This document shows positions 1 to 7,748 of a stretch of 64,000 nt of DNA, in pieces (the first letter of the stretch is position 1; each line of letters begins with the position of its first letter). The stretch is taken from NCBI RefSeq assembly GCF_901875555.1, contig NZ_CABFMD010000035.1, positions 56,843-120,842 on the forward strand. Direction: 5' to 3'. The notes beneath the pieces are model-generated. The model was not told where the DNA came from and did not search any database. It was given only the letters and a program-made list of their open reading frames with translations. The stretch is from Streptococcus parasanguinis. Lineage in GTDB: Bacteria; Bacillota; Bacilli; Lactobacillales; Streptococcaceae. Made by a program: the position numbers and the translations under genes.

Positions 1-988
1 CAAGGTTGTCTTGTTTCTTGATCCCCTCTCGGGCCGCTTTGTAGACTGCTTCTGGATCATGGTCGACTTGTGGCGCCGGCTTGAGGAGACTTTCGGTCAC
101 AGTCCCTGTAAACTCTGGATAGATAGCAATATCCCCTTTTTTCAGAGCTTCATAGAGGAAGGTAGTCTTTCCAAAGTTCGGTTTGACGGTCACTGTCATA
201 TCCGTATTTTTCTCGATCAAGATCTTATACATATTGGCGAGAATTTCAGGTTCAGGACCCAACTTCCCAGCAATGACCAAGTTTTCTTTTTTCGGTTTGG
301 GAAGAAGACTTGGTGTATAAGAAGCTCCTAATCCAATAACCATCACAGCAAAGGCTGCAAAGATGGTCCGCAATTTGGCCTTTTCCATCCATTTGAGAAG
401 AAGGTTAAAGGCGATGGCTAAGAAGGCAGAAGACAGGGCACCGATCAAAATCAAACTGGCATTATTGCGGTCAATCCCTAAAAGGATAAAGGAACCAAGT
501 CCTCCAGCTCCAATCAAGGCAGCTAGGGTAGCCGTCCCTATAATCATCACAGCTGCCGTGCGAATTCCAGACATGATGACAGGCATGGCTAGATGAATCT
601 CAAACTTCTTGAGGCGCTCCCACTTGGTCATTCCAAAGGCGACCCCCGCTTCTTCTAAACTGGGATCAACCCCACGTAAACCGGTAATGGTATTTTGTAA
701 AATCGGGAATAATGCATAGATGACCAGAGCGGTTAAAGCAGGCAGCGTTCCAATTCCCATGATGGGAATGAACAGTCCTAGAAGCGCCAAGGAAGGAATG
801 GTCTGAAAGATTCCTGCGATCTGTAAGACCCAGTTACTTGCTCGGTGGCGCGTACTAAGATAAATCGCTAAAGGTACTGCGATGAAAATAGCAATCATAA
901 GGGTCAAGAGAGACAATTGCAGGTGTTGGCCAAGGGCTGTGAGCCAGTCCCCAAAACGCTCTTGAAAGGTTGTAAGTAGTTTAGACAT
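1..988 (-). CDS. egtU: ABC transporter permease/substrate-binding fusion (EgtU/OpuB type), 3' end outside window
   Basis: Reading the minus strand from the ATG at 988 gives an uninterrupted frame to the window edge. It starts [15 protein letters not shown], followed by a five- to six-helix permease domain of the OpuB/ProW type (residues about 20-210). Further helices then lead into the start of a periplasmic-type binding domain ([34 protein letters not shown]). A permease fused to a C-terminal binding domain is the architecture of OpuB-like osmolyte importers and of the streptococcal ergothioneine importer EgtU. The ATG overlaps the end of the ATPase gene (ATGTCTAA), so the two are translationally coupled. 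The substrate (ergothioneine, choline or betaine) cannot be settled from this part of the gene, and the C-terminus is cut off by the window. Confidence 0.85.
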   Translation of the reverse strand, partial: MSKLLTTFQERFGDWLTALGQHLQLSLLTLMIAIFIAVPLAIYLSTRHRASNWVLQIAGIFQTIPSLALLGLFIPIMGIGTLPALTALVIYALFPILQNTITGLRGVDPSLEEAGVAFGMTKWERLKKFEIHLAMPVIMSGIRTAAVMIIGTATLAALIGAGGLGSFILLGIDRNNASLILIGALSSAFLAIAFNLLLKWMEKAKLRTIFAAFAVMVIGLGASYTPSLLPKPKKENLVIAGKLGPEPEILANMYKILIEKNTDMTVTVKPNFGKTTFLYEALKKGDIAIYPEFTGTVTESLLKPAPQVDHDPEAVYKAAREGIKKQDNL

Positions 989-1709
989 GGTGAGCACCTC
1001 CAAACAAATCTGCGACAAAATCATTGGCTGGTTGGGCTAAAATGGTCTTGGAATCGGCCACCTGCACAATCTCTCCTTCTTCTAGCACCGCAATCCGGTC
1101 ACCTAATTTTAAGGCTTCATCCGTATCATGGGTCACAAAGATAGTGGTCATGCCAAACTCCTTGTGCAAGTCTTTGGTCAGAGCCTGCAACTGCTTGCGA
1201 GAAATGGCATCCAGAGCAGAGAAAGGCTCGTCCATCAGTAAGATTTTTGGCTCCCCGATCATGGCCCTGACAATTCCGACACGCTGTTGCTCCCCACCAG
1301 AGAGCTCATGGGGTTTTCGATCGGCATAATCAGAAGCTGGAAGACCTACTTTTTCTAAAAGTTCGACTGTTTTGGAAGCCACTCGCTCCTTGCCCCAGCC
1401 CTTCATCTCAGGAATAAGAGCGATATTTTCCGCAACTGTCAAATTAGGAAATAGGGCAATGGCTTGAAGCACATAGCCGGTAGACAAACGTAGCTCCCGT
1501 TCATCATAGTCCTTGATGCGTTTCCCATCCATGTAGATATTGCCATCGGTCGGCTCAAGAAGCCGATTGATCATCTTGATCATGGTGGTTTTTCCAGATC
1601 CTGACGGGCCTACGAGGACCATAAATTCTCCATCTTCAATACGGAGATTCACATCTTTTAAAATATCTTTTTCTGTGTAGCGCAAGGCTACATGTTTGTA
1701 TTCAATCAT
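981..1709 (-). CDS. egtV: ABC transporter ATP-binding protein of the EgtV/OpuBA (glycine betaine/ergothioneine) type
   Basis: This 242-aa ATPase energises the adjacent permease/binding fusion. It has a Walker A motif GPSGSGKTT (residues 34-42), a Q-loop around [11 protein letters not shown], the signature [15 protein letters not shown], Walker [13 protein letters not shown], and the H-loop in [13 protein letters not shown]. It lacks the C-terminal CBS domains found in OpuA/ProV, which fits the shorter OpuBA/EgtV class. Its start overlaps the stop of the upstream NmrA remnant (ATGA) and its end overlaps the permease start, so the four genes from the MarR regulator onward probably form one transcript. 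ATPase and transporter class are certain. Assignment to ergothioneine rests on the gene arrangement known from pneumococcus. Confidence 0.85.
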   Translation of the reverse strand: MIEYKHVALRYTEKDILKDVNLRIEDGEFMVLVGPSGSGKTTMIKMINRLLEPTDGNIYMDGKRIKDYDERELRLSTGYVLQAIALFPNLTVAENIALIPEMKGWGKERVASKTVELLEKVGLPASDYADRKPHELSGGEQQRVGIVRAMIGEPKILLMDEPFSALDAISRKQLQALTKDLHKEFGMTTIFVTHDTDEALKLGDRIAVLEEGEIVQVADSKTILAQPANDFVADLFGGAHHV

Positions 1710-2041
1710 TGTTCTTCCTCAATAAGTTGTCTGTCTCTAAGAATATCCAATAGGCTGCTTGCTGGATGCCCTAGAACGTTTTCAACATCTGTTGAAACCC
1801 CAGCTTGTTCTCCAACTTTGATAGATGTATAGGTGCTGACCCAGGCATCGATTCCCTTTAAGGCCTCAACCACCTCTGGAGTATTGGCATACACTATCTT
1901 ACGAATTTCCGCAGTCGTGTAGACTGTTGCCCGCTCTGGGCTTCTTGTCAGATGGATAGAAGCCATTCCTCTCTTATCGACGAGATTTGCCACATAAGAA
2001 CCTAATTTCCCTGTTACACCTGTTATTCCAATCATCAGCAT
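1706..2041 (-). pseudogene. Internally deleted NmrA-type NAD(P)-binding protein remnant (111 aa)
   Basis: The first 35 or so residues carry the Rossmann nucleotide-binding start of NmrA/SDR proteins (IGITGVTGKLGSYV). The remaining part (VYTTAEIRKIVYAN... ENVLGHPASSLLDIL) matches the far C-terminal end of the same family, whose members are usually about 280 aa. The middle, about 170 residues, is missing, with an in-frame junction near RSPERA/TVYTT. It is therefore most likely a deletion derivative without enzymatic activity. It still has an open frame and ends in an ATGA overlap with the ABC ATPase start, so its translation may feed that gene. Family assignment is by pattern recognition. It could still make a stable small protein. 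Confidence 0.6.
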
Positions 2042-2052
2042 TTTTCCTTCTA

Positions 2053-2502
2053 CTATAGTTCATTTTCTTTAGCTTTTAGATTTTCAATAATACGCTCTTG
2101 ATAGGCCTCAAATTCTCGGATTTCTTGGTCAGAAAAACCTTGGTAGAAAATCTCACCCAGTTCCTTGCTGACACGATCGCCAATTTCTTTTTGCGCCCAC
2201 CCTAGGTCTGTCAAAGAAATATATTTTTTCCTTTTATCCTGCGTACAAGGTTGAATCGTGACCAAGCCTTGTTCTTCCAATTTTTTAACCATGCTGGTCA
2301 ATGTATTATTGGCTAGACCTGTCGCAAGAGCGATATCGGTCGCAGTAGCGCACCCTAATTCTTGCTTCCACAAAATCGTTAAAATTTTCCCCTGTTCACT
2401 TCGGTATTGAGCATCTGGTTCCTTGCTCAAGAGTTTTTGAAACAGTCGCCCATTCAACAAGCGTATCTGTAAAGCTTGGTAGCCCCCTTGCTTCTTGTCC
2501 AT
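2053..2502 (-). CDS. MarR-family transcriptional regulator
   Basis: A 149-aa winged-helix protein. The recognition-helix region (ATDIALATGLANNTLTSMVKKLEEQGLVT) is followed by the wing QPCTQDKRKKYISLTD, typical of MarR proteins, with flanking helices for dimerisation. It is the first gene of the leftward unit MarR, NmrA remnant, ATPase, permease. A perfect 11-bp inverted repeat lies just upstream (2523-2533 and 2572-2582), probably its own operator, so it likely represses this transporter unit and responds to a small ligand. The ligand is unknown. Confidence 0.85.
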   Translation of the reverse strand: MDKKQGGYQALQIRLLNGRLFQKLLSKEPDAQYRSEQGKILTILWKQELGCATATDIALATGLANNTLTSMVKKLEEQGLVTIQPCTQDKRKKYISLTDLGWAQKEIGDRVSKELGEIFYQGFSDQEIREFEAYQERIIENLKAKENEL

Positions 2503-2522
2503 TTTGTCTCCTTTTTATTTCT

Positions 2523-2582
2523 ATATCGAAATATCACAGCCATTGTATCACTGTTCACTACACCTGTCAACTATTTCGATAT
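2523..2582. promoter_or_regulatory. Perfect 11-bp inverted repeat upstream of the MarR/transporter unit (candidate operator)
   Basis: ATATCGAAATA at 2523-2533 is matched by its exact reverse complement TATTTCGATAT at 2572-2582, 38 bp apart. The pair lies immediately upstream of the MarR start in the presumed promoter. Assignment as the MarR binding site is inferred from position and symmetry. Confidence 0.55.
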
Positions 2583-2792
2583 GGAACCAATAATTTTATC
2601 TAAATTCACCTTAAAAAGCCCTTCTAGTCCTTCAAAGTAGTGTTCATTCCTTCTTTTCTACCACTTTCTTTTAGTAAAATAGCCTTGTTTCTAGCAAATG
2701 TAACAAATGTTGGACTCGTTTTGCAACGACACCTGATTTTATAATGTGGTAATCTGTTAACGAGAATAAATCATACTAATGGAGAATTTGTT

Positions 2793-3776
2793 ATGCATAT
2801 ACCAGATAATTACCTAAGTCCTGCAAGTTGTGCGGTTTTAGCGGTTGCTGCTGCTCCTGTTATTGTCTTGTCTGTCAAAAAAGTCAAGGTCCAATTAAAA
2901 GAAAACAAAGAGCTAGCGCCGATGCTTGGGATTGCTGCTTCTTTGTCCTTCTTATTGATGATGTTTAATGTTCCTGTTCCTGGTGGAACGACCGCTCACG
3001 CTGTCGGAGGGACCCTTCTTGCCATTCTCATAGGCCCCTATGCGGCCTCTCTAGCGCTGACGGTCGCCTTACTCCTACAGGCCTTCTTATTTGGAGATGG
3101 AGGCATTCTCGCTCTTGGGGCCAACATTTTCAATATGGCCATTGTGATGCCTTTTGTTGGTTATGCTATTTATAGCTTGTTCCGCAAGCATCATCAGGAA
3201 ACGCTTGGCGTCATTGTCGCCTCTTATCTTTCGATCAATGCTGCCGCCTTCTTAGCTGGTGTTGAATTGGGATTACAACCCCTCATCGCGTCAGAAGCTG
3301 GTCAGCCACTCTATAATCCTTATGGATTGAGTATCACGGTTCCTGCCATGTTGGGAGCTCACCTCCTTGTCGCAGGTTGGGTCGAAGCCTTCTTCACCCT
3401 TGTCGTTTACCGTTTTGTAAAACAAGTTGCTCCTGCAGAGTTGTACACACCAAGTACCGTCAATACAACTTCATTTGTTAAAAAAATTCGCTGGGTCCTC
3501 CTTGCTTTGATCGTACTCAGCCCACTTGGACTCCTCGCAAACGGCACAGCCTTTGGTGAATGGTCTGCCGAAGAATTGGGTAGCCTGCTTCATGGTAAAG
3601 TCCCAACAGGGATCAAAAATGGATTCTCATTTGAAGCCTTGTTTAGTGATTACACCATTCCTGGAACGAAAATTGCGATCGGCTATATCCTCTCAGCCGT
3701 GACAGCCGTCCTTATCTTCTATATCATCAGTAAAATCATTCGATCAATGAACGGAGAAAAAACTTCTCATGCGTAA
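2793..3776 (+). CDS. cbiM: ECF transporter substrate-binding membrane protein for nickel/cobalt (CbiM/NikM fused to an N domain)
   Basis: This 327-aa membrane protein begins M-H-I-P, the N-terminal metal-binding start characteristic of CbiM/NikM, in which His2 is a ligand. It continues with the family's NYLSP and NVPVPGGTTAHAVGGTLLAI segments. About seven hydrophobic helices fill residues 10-220. The extra C-terminal part (residues 228-327, with PTGIKNG and a final helix) looks like a PDGLE/NikN-CbiN domain, making this a fused MN component. It overlaps cbiQ by 8 nt and heads a cbiMN-Q-O operon for Ni2+ or Co2+ import. Without cobalamin genes or urease in view, the metal cannot be chosen. Confidence 0.87.
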   Translation: MHIPDNYLSPASCAVLAVAAAPVIVLSVKKVKVQLKENKELAPMLGIAASLSFLLMMFNVPVPGGTTAHAVGGTLLAILIGPYAASLALTVALLLQAFLFGDGGILALGANIFNMAIVMPFVGYAIYSLFRKHHQETLGVIVASYLSINAAAFLAGVELGLQPLIASEAGQPLYNPYGLSITVPAMLGAHLLVAGWVEAFFTLVVYRFVKQVAPAELYTPSTVNTTSFVKKIRWVLLALIVLSPLGLLANGTAFGEWSAEELGSLLHGKVPTGIKNGFSFEALFSDYTIPGTKIAIGYILSAVTAVLIFYIISKIIRSMNGEKTSHA

Positions 3777-4557
3777 ACTCCCTGACTGGCTCAATCAAGA
3801 GCAAGTAACTCTTGAAGCATCCAAAATCCATCACTATTTACAAATGAATCTTCAAACATTGCGCAACTTTCTTGGCAAAATGAAACAAACGACTCCCGCA
3901 TTCAAGGCCAAAACCTCCTCTTGGATGCGGCTCGTTTCCTTTTTAATTCTAGCCATCCTCATCACGACCGCCCACCATCCCATCCAACTATGGTTGATCG
4001 GTATCCTTTTATTAATGCACATTGCCATGCTTCCTGGAGAGGTCCTACTCCACCTCTTTAAGGTCCTGTTCAAGGTGCTGTTGATTTCCACAATTGTGAT
4101 ATTGCCTAGCATCTTATTTCAAGGATTTCAAAATGGAGGGCTCTTTTTGCTACGTGCAGGGATGATTGTCCTCAATATTTCCCTCTTTCTAGCCACGACG
4201 ACAAGTGTGCAACTGGTTGAGGCCCTTCATCAGCTGCGTGTTCCAAAAACCTTTGTGCAAACCATTGATATCACCCTCAAGTATGGCTATATTTTAGGGA
4301 AACACTTGCAACAACAAATCGAATGCGTCCAGCTAAGAACGGTTGGACAAAAAGTGAATCTCAATCTCTTTGGCTCCCTACTTGGTCTCTTGTACCTATC
4401 CACCAAAAACCATACCAAAGAAGTGTACGAAGCGATGATTCTTCGAGGCTACAGTATGGATACAAAGCGCAAAGAAGCCTTCCACTGGAAGAAGGAAGAC
4501 GTCTTTTTCCTATTGGAATTGGCGGTTCTCACGACCTTCACGACCTTACTCGGCTAG
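3769..4557 (+). CDS. cbiQ: ECF transporter transmembrane (T) component, CbiQ family
   Basis: This 262-aa protein has an N-terminal soluble stretch, then four or five hydrophobic helices (LVSFLILAILITTAHHP, LWLIGILLLMHIAML, VLFKVLLISTIVILPS). Charged coupling-helix segments around ALHQLRVPKTFVQTIDITLKYGYILG and YEAMILRGYSM correspond to the A-R-G-type motifs that dock on the ATPase in CbiQ/EcfT proteins. It overlaps cbiM and lies 12 nt before cbiO, completing the M-Q-O module. Its role is to link ATP hydrolysis by CbiO to toppling of the metal-binding CbiM subunit. Confidence 0.85.
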   Translation: MRKLPDWLNQEQVTLEASKIHHYLQMNLQTLRNFLGKMKQTTPAFKAKTSSWMRLVSFLILAILITTAHHPIQLWLIGILLLMHIAMLPGEVLLHLFKVLFKVLLISTIVILPSILFQGFQNGGLFLLRAGMIVLNISLFLATTTSVQLVEALHQLRVPKTFVQTIDITLKYGYILGKHLQQQIECVQLRTVGQKVNLNLFGSLLGLLYLSTKNHTKEVYEAMILRGYSMDTKRKEAFHWKKEDVFFLLELAVLTTFTTLLG

Positions 4558-4569
4558 AAAGGAAGCCCT

Positions 4570-5295
4570 ATGATTACCATTCAGGATGGAAATTACCACT
4601 ATACCGAAGAAACTGGTATCCACGATATTCAACTCCAGATTCAAAAAGGGGAAACCGTGGGCTTGATGGGCCCAAACGGAGCTGGAAAATCGACCCTCTT
4701 TAAAATTCTAGTTGGGCTCTTGCCCCTCTCGTCTGGTCAGTACCACTTCAAGGACTGGACCATTGACCAAGACTTCTTGAAAGATCCCCATCGTGCTGGG
4801 CAACTCTTCCAGCAAGTTGGACTCATTTTTCAAAACAGCGATACCCAATTGTTCAATACAAGCGTCTATGATGAACTGGCTTTTGGACCACGTCAATTAG
4901 GCTTAGCCGAGTCCGAAGTCGACCAACGCGTCAAGGATACGCTCGGTCTTCTAGAGATTGAACACCTAAGAGATCGTATTCCCTACCATCTTTCTGGTGG
5001 CGAAAAGAAACTAGTCGCTATCGCCAGTGTCCTCACCATGAATCCTAGTCTATTGCTCTTTGATGAGCCCTTTAACGGCCTCTCGCCAAAATACCAGAAG
5101 CTGATTGTCGCCTTGCTGCAAGAACTCAAAACAGCCGGAAAAACAATTGTGATTTCCTCCCACCATTTCGAGCAAATCGCACCGATTGTCGAACGGGTCC
5201 TCCTCTTTTCTGAAGAACACACCATCACAGGCAGCTACGATCGAGCTGATTGGGAAAATAACCCAGCTATTCAACAATCCTTCACTACATGTTAA
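4570..5295 (+). CDS. cbiO: ECF transporter ATPase, CbiO family
   Basis: This 241-aa ABC ATPase has Walker [10 protein letters not shown] (about residues 35-43), Q-loop VGLIFQNSDTQLF (the FQNxDxQLF variant is typical of ECF/CbiO ATPases), signature LSGGEKKLVAIASVL, Walker B LLLFDEPFNGL, and H-loop ISSHH. It is the last gene of the metal ECF operon and is followed directly by a strong intrinsic terminator, so the operon ends here. Only one ATPase is present, so CbiO presumably works as a homodimer. Confidence 0.88.
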   Translation: MITIQDGNYHYTEETGIHDIQLQIQKGETVGLMGPNGAGKSTLFKILVGLLPLSSGQYHFKDWTIDQDFLKDPHRAGQLFQQVGLIFQNSDTQLFNTSVYDELAFGPRQLGLAESEVDQRVKDTLGLLEIEHLRDRIPYHLSGGEKKLVAIASVLTMNPSLLLFDEPFNGLSPKYQKLIVALLQELKTAGKTIVISSHHFEQIAPIVERVLLFSEEHTITGSYDRADWENNPAIQQSFTTC

Positions 5296-5332
5296 AAAGC
5301 CTCGGTAGGTACGTCCTACCGAAGCTTTTTTT
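5294..5332 (+). terminator. Intrinsic terminator after cbiO
   Basis: A GC-rich hairpin (AGCCTCGGTAGG, loop TACGT, CCTACCGAAGCT) is followed by a run of seven T on the plus strand. The A-run on the other side could also allow use by the convergent yjdF transcript. Confidence 0.85.
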
Positions 5333-5348
5333 ATGAGAGAGACAAGGG

Positions 5349-5762
5349 TCAACGTCCTTTATGCTTCTCTCTTCGTTTTTGCTGTTTGCGTTCAAATTTC
5401 TCTTGTTTGAGCAATTGCTTTTGGACACTAGATTGATGTTTTGAAATCTTTTTCCTTTCCTCATACTGCAACTGCAATAGTTCTTTCGACTTGGAAGAAA
5501 CTTTCTGATTTACTTGTTTCCTTACCATTCGCTGTAATCGTTTAGGATTCTTGATTTTTACATGTTGCTTAACTATAGCTTCTGGACTAAAAGATAATTG
5601 AGTAAACTGAGTCTGTAAGATCTCTAGAATTTCATCATCTTTTGGCTCCTGACCAAATGTCACACGACAAACTTGATAAGTTTCTCGATACACTTGTTCG
5701 AACAAACCATGCCAAAATCCATCTTCAAAATAAACTGTCAATCCAATTGAAATTGTTTCCAC
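5349..5762 (-). CDS. yjdF: YjdF family protein (DUF2992)
   Basis: This 137-aa protein starts at a GTG preceded by AAGGAGG. The N-terminal part (LTVYFEDGFWHGLFEQVY...YQVCRVTFGQEPKDDEI) is the conserved YjdF/DUF2992 domain, and the C-terminal third is highly basic and Lys/Gln rich (KQEKFERKQQKRREKHKGR). The biochemical role of YjdF is not established. Where its regulation is known it sits behind the yjdF riboswitch, which binds azaaromatic compounds, and the leader here looks like such an element. It is convergent with the ECF operon. Confidence 0.85.
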   Translation of the reverse strand: METISIGLTVYFEDGFWHGLFEQVYRETYQVCRVTFGQEPKDDEILEILQTQFTQLSFSPEAIVKQHVKIKNPKRLQRMVRKQVNQKVSSKSKELLQLQYEERKKISKHQSSVQKQLLKQEKFERKQQKRREKHKGR

Positions 5763-5872
5763 GACAGCACCTCCTTAAATCTATCCCTAAGAATGGACAA
5801 CCAAGGAGGAAGGTTACTGATAGGCTTGCCTACGTCTGGACTACCAACCAGAACTGTGTTTTTATCTTAGTT
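5763..5872 (-). promoter_or_regulatory. Probable yjdF riboswitch (azaaromatic-sensing leader)
   Basis: A minus-strand TATAAT (plus 5879-5884) predicts a leader of about 110 nt before the yjdF GTG. The leader contains CCAACT and GGTTGG segments able to pair. A CCTTCCTCCTT stretch is complementary to the yjdF Shine-Dalgarno AAGGAGG, giving a plausible way to sequester ribosome access. Association with yjdF is the known context of the yjdF motif. I could not run a covariance model, so the call rests on context and pairing. Confidence 0.6.
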
Positions 5873-5903
5873 GGAACTATTATAGCATATTTGTAATCTA
5901 TTT

Positions 5904-7136
5904 TTATTGCTTCTTCAAATGCCTATCAAAAAAATGAATCGTAGCCAACCAAGAATCCTTACTCTCTTCCATCAGTAAACACCAATCTTTTCGATAACGA
6001 TGATTTGGTTGATAAGACACCGTCAACATGTGACCTGTTTCATGATATTTTTTAAATGTAATGTAGTGGCCTTTATAATGTGAGACAATATCATCAATTG
6101 CTGACGAGGCATCCCATATTTCATCAACAGTACTTCCGAGCAATAAGATTGGTGAATGCATTTGACCAATATCTATCCTAGCAGAGCAATCTTTAGGGAA
6201 GGTTTTTCTAAAAAATTTACTGAATAGATAATCTCCAAGTCGAAACTTTTGATAGGGAAGTTCTTTTTTCAAATGTGTCCAAGAAGAAGTATGAGAGTTC
6301 CATTTCCCTTTTATCCCTTCATATATCACATCAGAGGGTGAATTTAGTACCAAACATTGAACGTCATTAAAAAGGCTCTCCTCAGCTAAAACGAATTCTG
6401 CTCCCTTAGACCGTCCATAGATTCCAATTTTTTCACTATCTACTTGAGGATACTGACGTAGATAATTCTTTGCTTCCACAAGGCACTCTAAAGGAATGCG
6501 TTCCAAATGTTTTGGTAACCCCTCTAAACCAAAGTAGGCAACTGCTAGACAAATATAACCTCTAGAAGATAAAAGCTGAGCTATATTCTGTGCCTTTTCA
6601 ATCCTTCCTTCACTACCGCTCACAATAATCAATGCTGGTGCTTTTATTGCCTTTTTATCATAAAAGAGTCTCCCTTGAAAATGTTTCCCGTAAATATCTT
6701 GATGACTAATTTGCGAACTCATGTAATGTCTTGTGAAAGTTCTCTCTGCAATGACAGTATTTCCTTGCATAATTTTGATATCCACAAAAAAATGATCTAA
6801 TAAGGGAATTTCAGAAAGAGTGTTCGAAAGTTTCTTTCTCTTATTGGTCAAGGGCTTGGCATTAAAAAATAGTCCCATTGTTGAAATGCCTTCATAAGAG
6901 CCAGAACAAGATGGAGTTTGTGAAATATCAATAATACCATTCTTATCTGATACAAAAGTCGCTGTTGATTTCCATAAAACATCATGAGCTAAAAGCATAG
7001 GAGCATTGATACAATAATAATCGAATAAATACATTTCGACTCGATAGGTTTCTCTTGGTTTTAAGCCATCGATGACAATATTAAAAGATTCGTCTGCTAA
7101 CTCAGACTCTGAGATCAGTTCAATTTGTATATTCAT
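5904..7136 (-). CDS. Acyl-CoA thioester hydrolase / BAAT C-terminal domain alpha/beta hydrolase
   Basis: This 410-aa protein has an N-terminal beta-rich region (residues 1-140, GLKPRETYRVEMYL) resembling the thioesterase/amino-acid N-acyltransferase N domain. The C-terminal alpha/beta hydrolase has nucleophile elbow GRSKGAE, an acidic residue in LGSTVDEIWD and a His in YHETGHML. Family members hydrolyse acyl-CoA or transfer acyl groups; the physiological substrate here is unknown. The upstream palindrome TTGTTAAT-ACA-ATTAACAA (7150-7168) matches the one in front of the neighbouring MarR gene, so this hydrolase is probably repressed by that regulator. The start is supported by GAGGAAGAT before the ATG. 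Confidence 0.8.
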   Translation of the reverse strand: MNIQIELISESELADESFNIVIDGLKPRETYRVEMYLFDYYCINAPMLLAHDVLWKSTATFVSDKNGIIDISQTPSCSGSYEGISTMGLFFNAKPLTNKRKKLSNTLSEIPLLDHFFVDIKIMQGNTVIAERTFTRHYMSSQISHQDIYGKHFQGRLFYDKKAIKAPALIIVSGSEGRIEKAQNIAQLLSSRGYICLAVAYFGLEGLPKHLERIPLECLVEAKNYLRQYPQVDSEKIGIYGRSKGAEFVLAEESLFNDVQCLVLNSPSDVIYEGIKGKWNSHTSSWTHLKKELPYQKFRLGDYLFSKFFRKTFPKDCSARIDIGQMHSPILLLGSTVDEIWDASSAIDDIVSHYKGHYITFKKYHETGHMLTVSYQPNHRYRKDWCLLMEESKDSWLATIHFFDRHLKKQ

Positions 7137-7149
7137 ATCTTCCTCTTTT

Positions 7150-7168
7150 TTGTTAATACAATTAACAA
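7150..7168. promoter_or_regulatory. MarR-type operator in front of the BAAT hydrolase
   Basis: A 19-bp palindrome TTGTTAAT-ACA-ATTAACAA lies 13 bp upstream of the hydrolase start. Its arms (TTGTTAA-N5-TTAACAA) are the same as in the palindrome at 7663-7681 before the MarR gene. Confidence 0.65.
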
Positions 7169-7193
7169 TACAATTTTAAAATTACCGTAGATT

Positions 7194-7649
7194 TTACCAC
7201 GGTAACTCTCGCCATACCTCTTCAACGTCATCCATCAGTTTCATAACTATTTGAATGTCCTCTTCACTATAGTTTCTTAAAACTGAAAAGATGGCTTTTT
7301 CAATATGTTCTTGCTGCTCTTTATGGATGTTAAAAACTTTAATTCCTTTTTCAGATAATCTCAGATATTTATTTTTTTCATTATCCGGTGAAAATTTAAA
7401 AACAACGAGATCTTTCTTGGTTAAACGTCCAACACTCTGAGTAATAGCACTTCTTGAGACTTTAAGTAACTCAGATAAGCTTACTAGATTCACAGGCTGA
7501 TTGCGACCTATCAAGTCAATCAAATGAACATCATTAATAGTGATTGATTTATCAATACTGTTCCTATGCTGAGCCTTTTTCAACTGTTCAAAGGCTAAAA
7601 CAAAGCTGTTAAAACGATTATTAAACTTAAGCAAGGCTTTCTTATTCAT
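7194..7649 (-). CDS. MarR-family transcriptional regulator (151 aa)
   Basis: A winged-helix regulator with helix-turn-helix around LVSLSELLKVSRSAITQSVGRLTKKDLV and wing KFSPDNEKNKYLRLSE. I place the start at the ATG at 7649 (MNKKALLKF) because GGAGAAG precedes it. A longer frame would start inside the operator palindrome. It lies upstream of, and in the same direction as, the acyl hydrolase gene, and both have the same TTGTTAA-N5-TTAACAA palindrome before them, indicating autoregulation and control of the hydrolase. The inducer is unknown; fatty-acid-like ligands are plausible given the target, but that is inference. Confidence 0.85.
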   Translation of the reverse strand: MNKKALLKFNNRFNSFVLAFEQLKKAQHRNSIDKSITINDVHLIDLIGRNQPVNLVSLSELLKVSRSAITQSVGRLTKKDLVVFKFSPDNEKNKYLRLSEKGIKVFNIHKEQQEHIEKAIFSVLRNYSEEDIQIVMKLMDDVEEVWRELPW

Positions 7650-7662
7650 AGTCTTCTCCATT

Positions 7663-7681
7663 TTGTTAACTATATTAACAA
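7663..7681. promoter_or_regulatory. MarR-type operator in front of its own gene
   Basis: Palindrome TTGTTAA-CTATA-TTAACAA, 14 bp upstream of the MarR ATG. It is the same symmetric motif as at 7150-7168. Confidence 0.65.
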
Positions 7682-7708
7682 AATTACATTTTCTTGTCAA
7701 TGAGAGCA

Positions 7709-7744
7709 AAAAAATCCCCCAGAGCTTAGCTCCGAAGGACTTTT
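7709..7744 (-). terminator. Intrinsic terminator of leuS
   Basis: On the minus strand, TCCTTCGGAGC, loop TAA, GCTCTGGGGGA form a hairpin (with G-U pairs) followed by seven T, directly after the leuS stop. Confidence 0.75.
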
Positions 7745-7748
7745 AAAT

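Noticed and set aside
2583..2792. Possible NiCo or cobalamin riboswitch before cbiM
   Set aside because: I see no G-rich NiCo-type four-way pattern and no cobalamin box. Only a TATAAT (2740-2745) and a ribosome site are supported.
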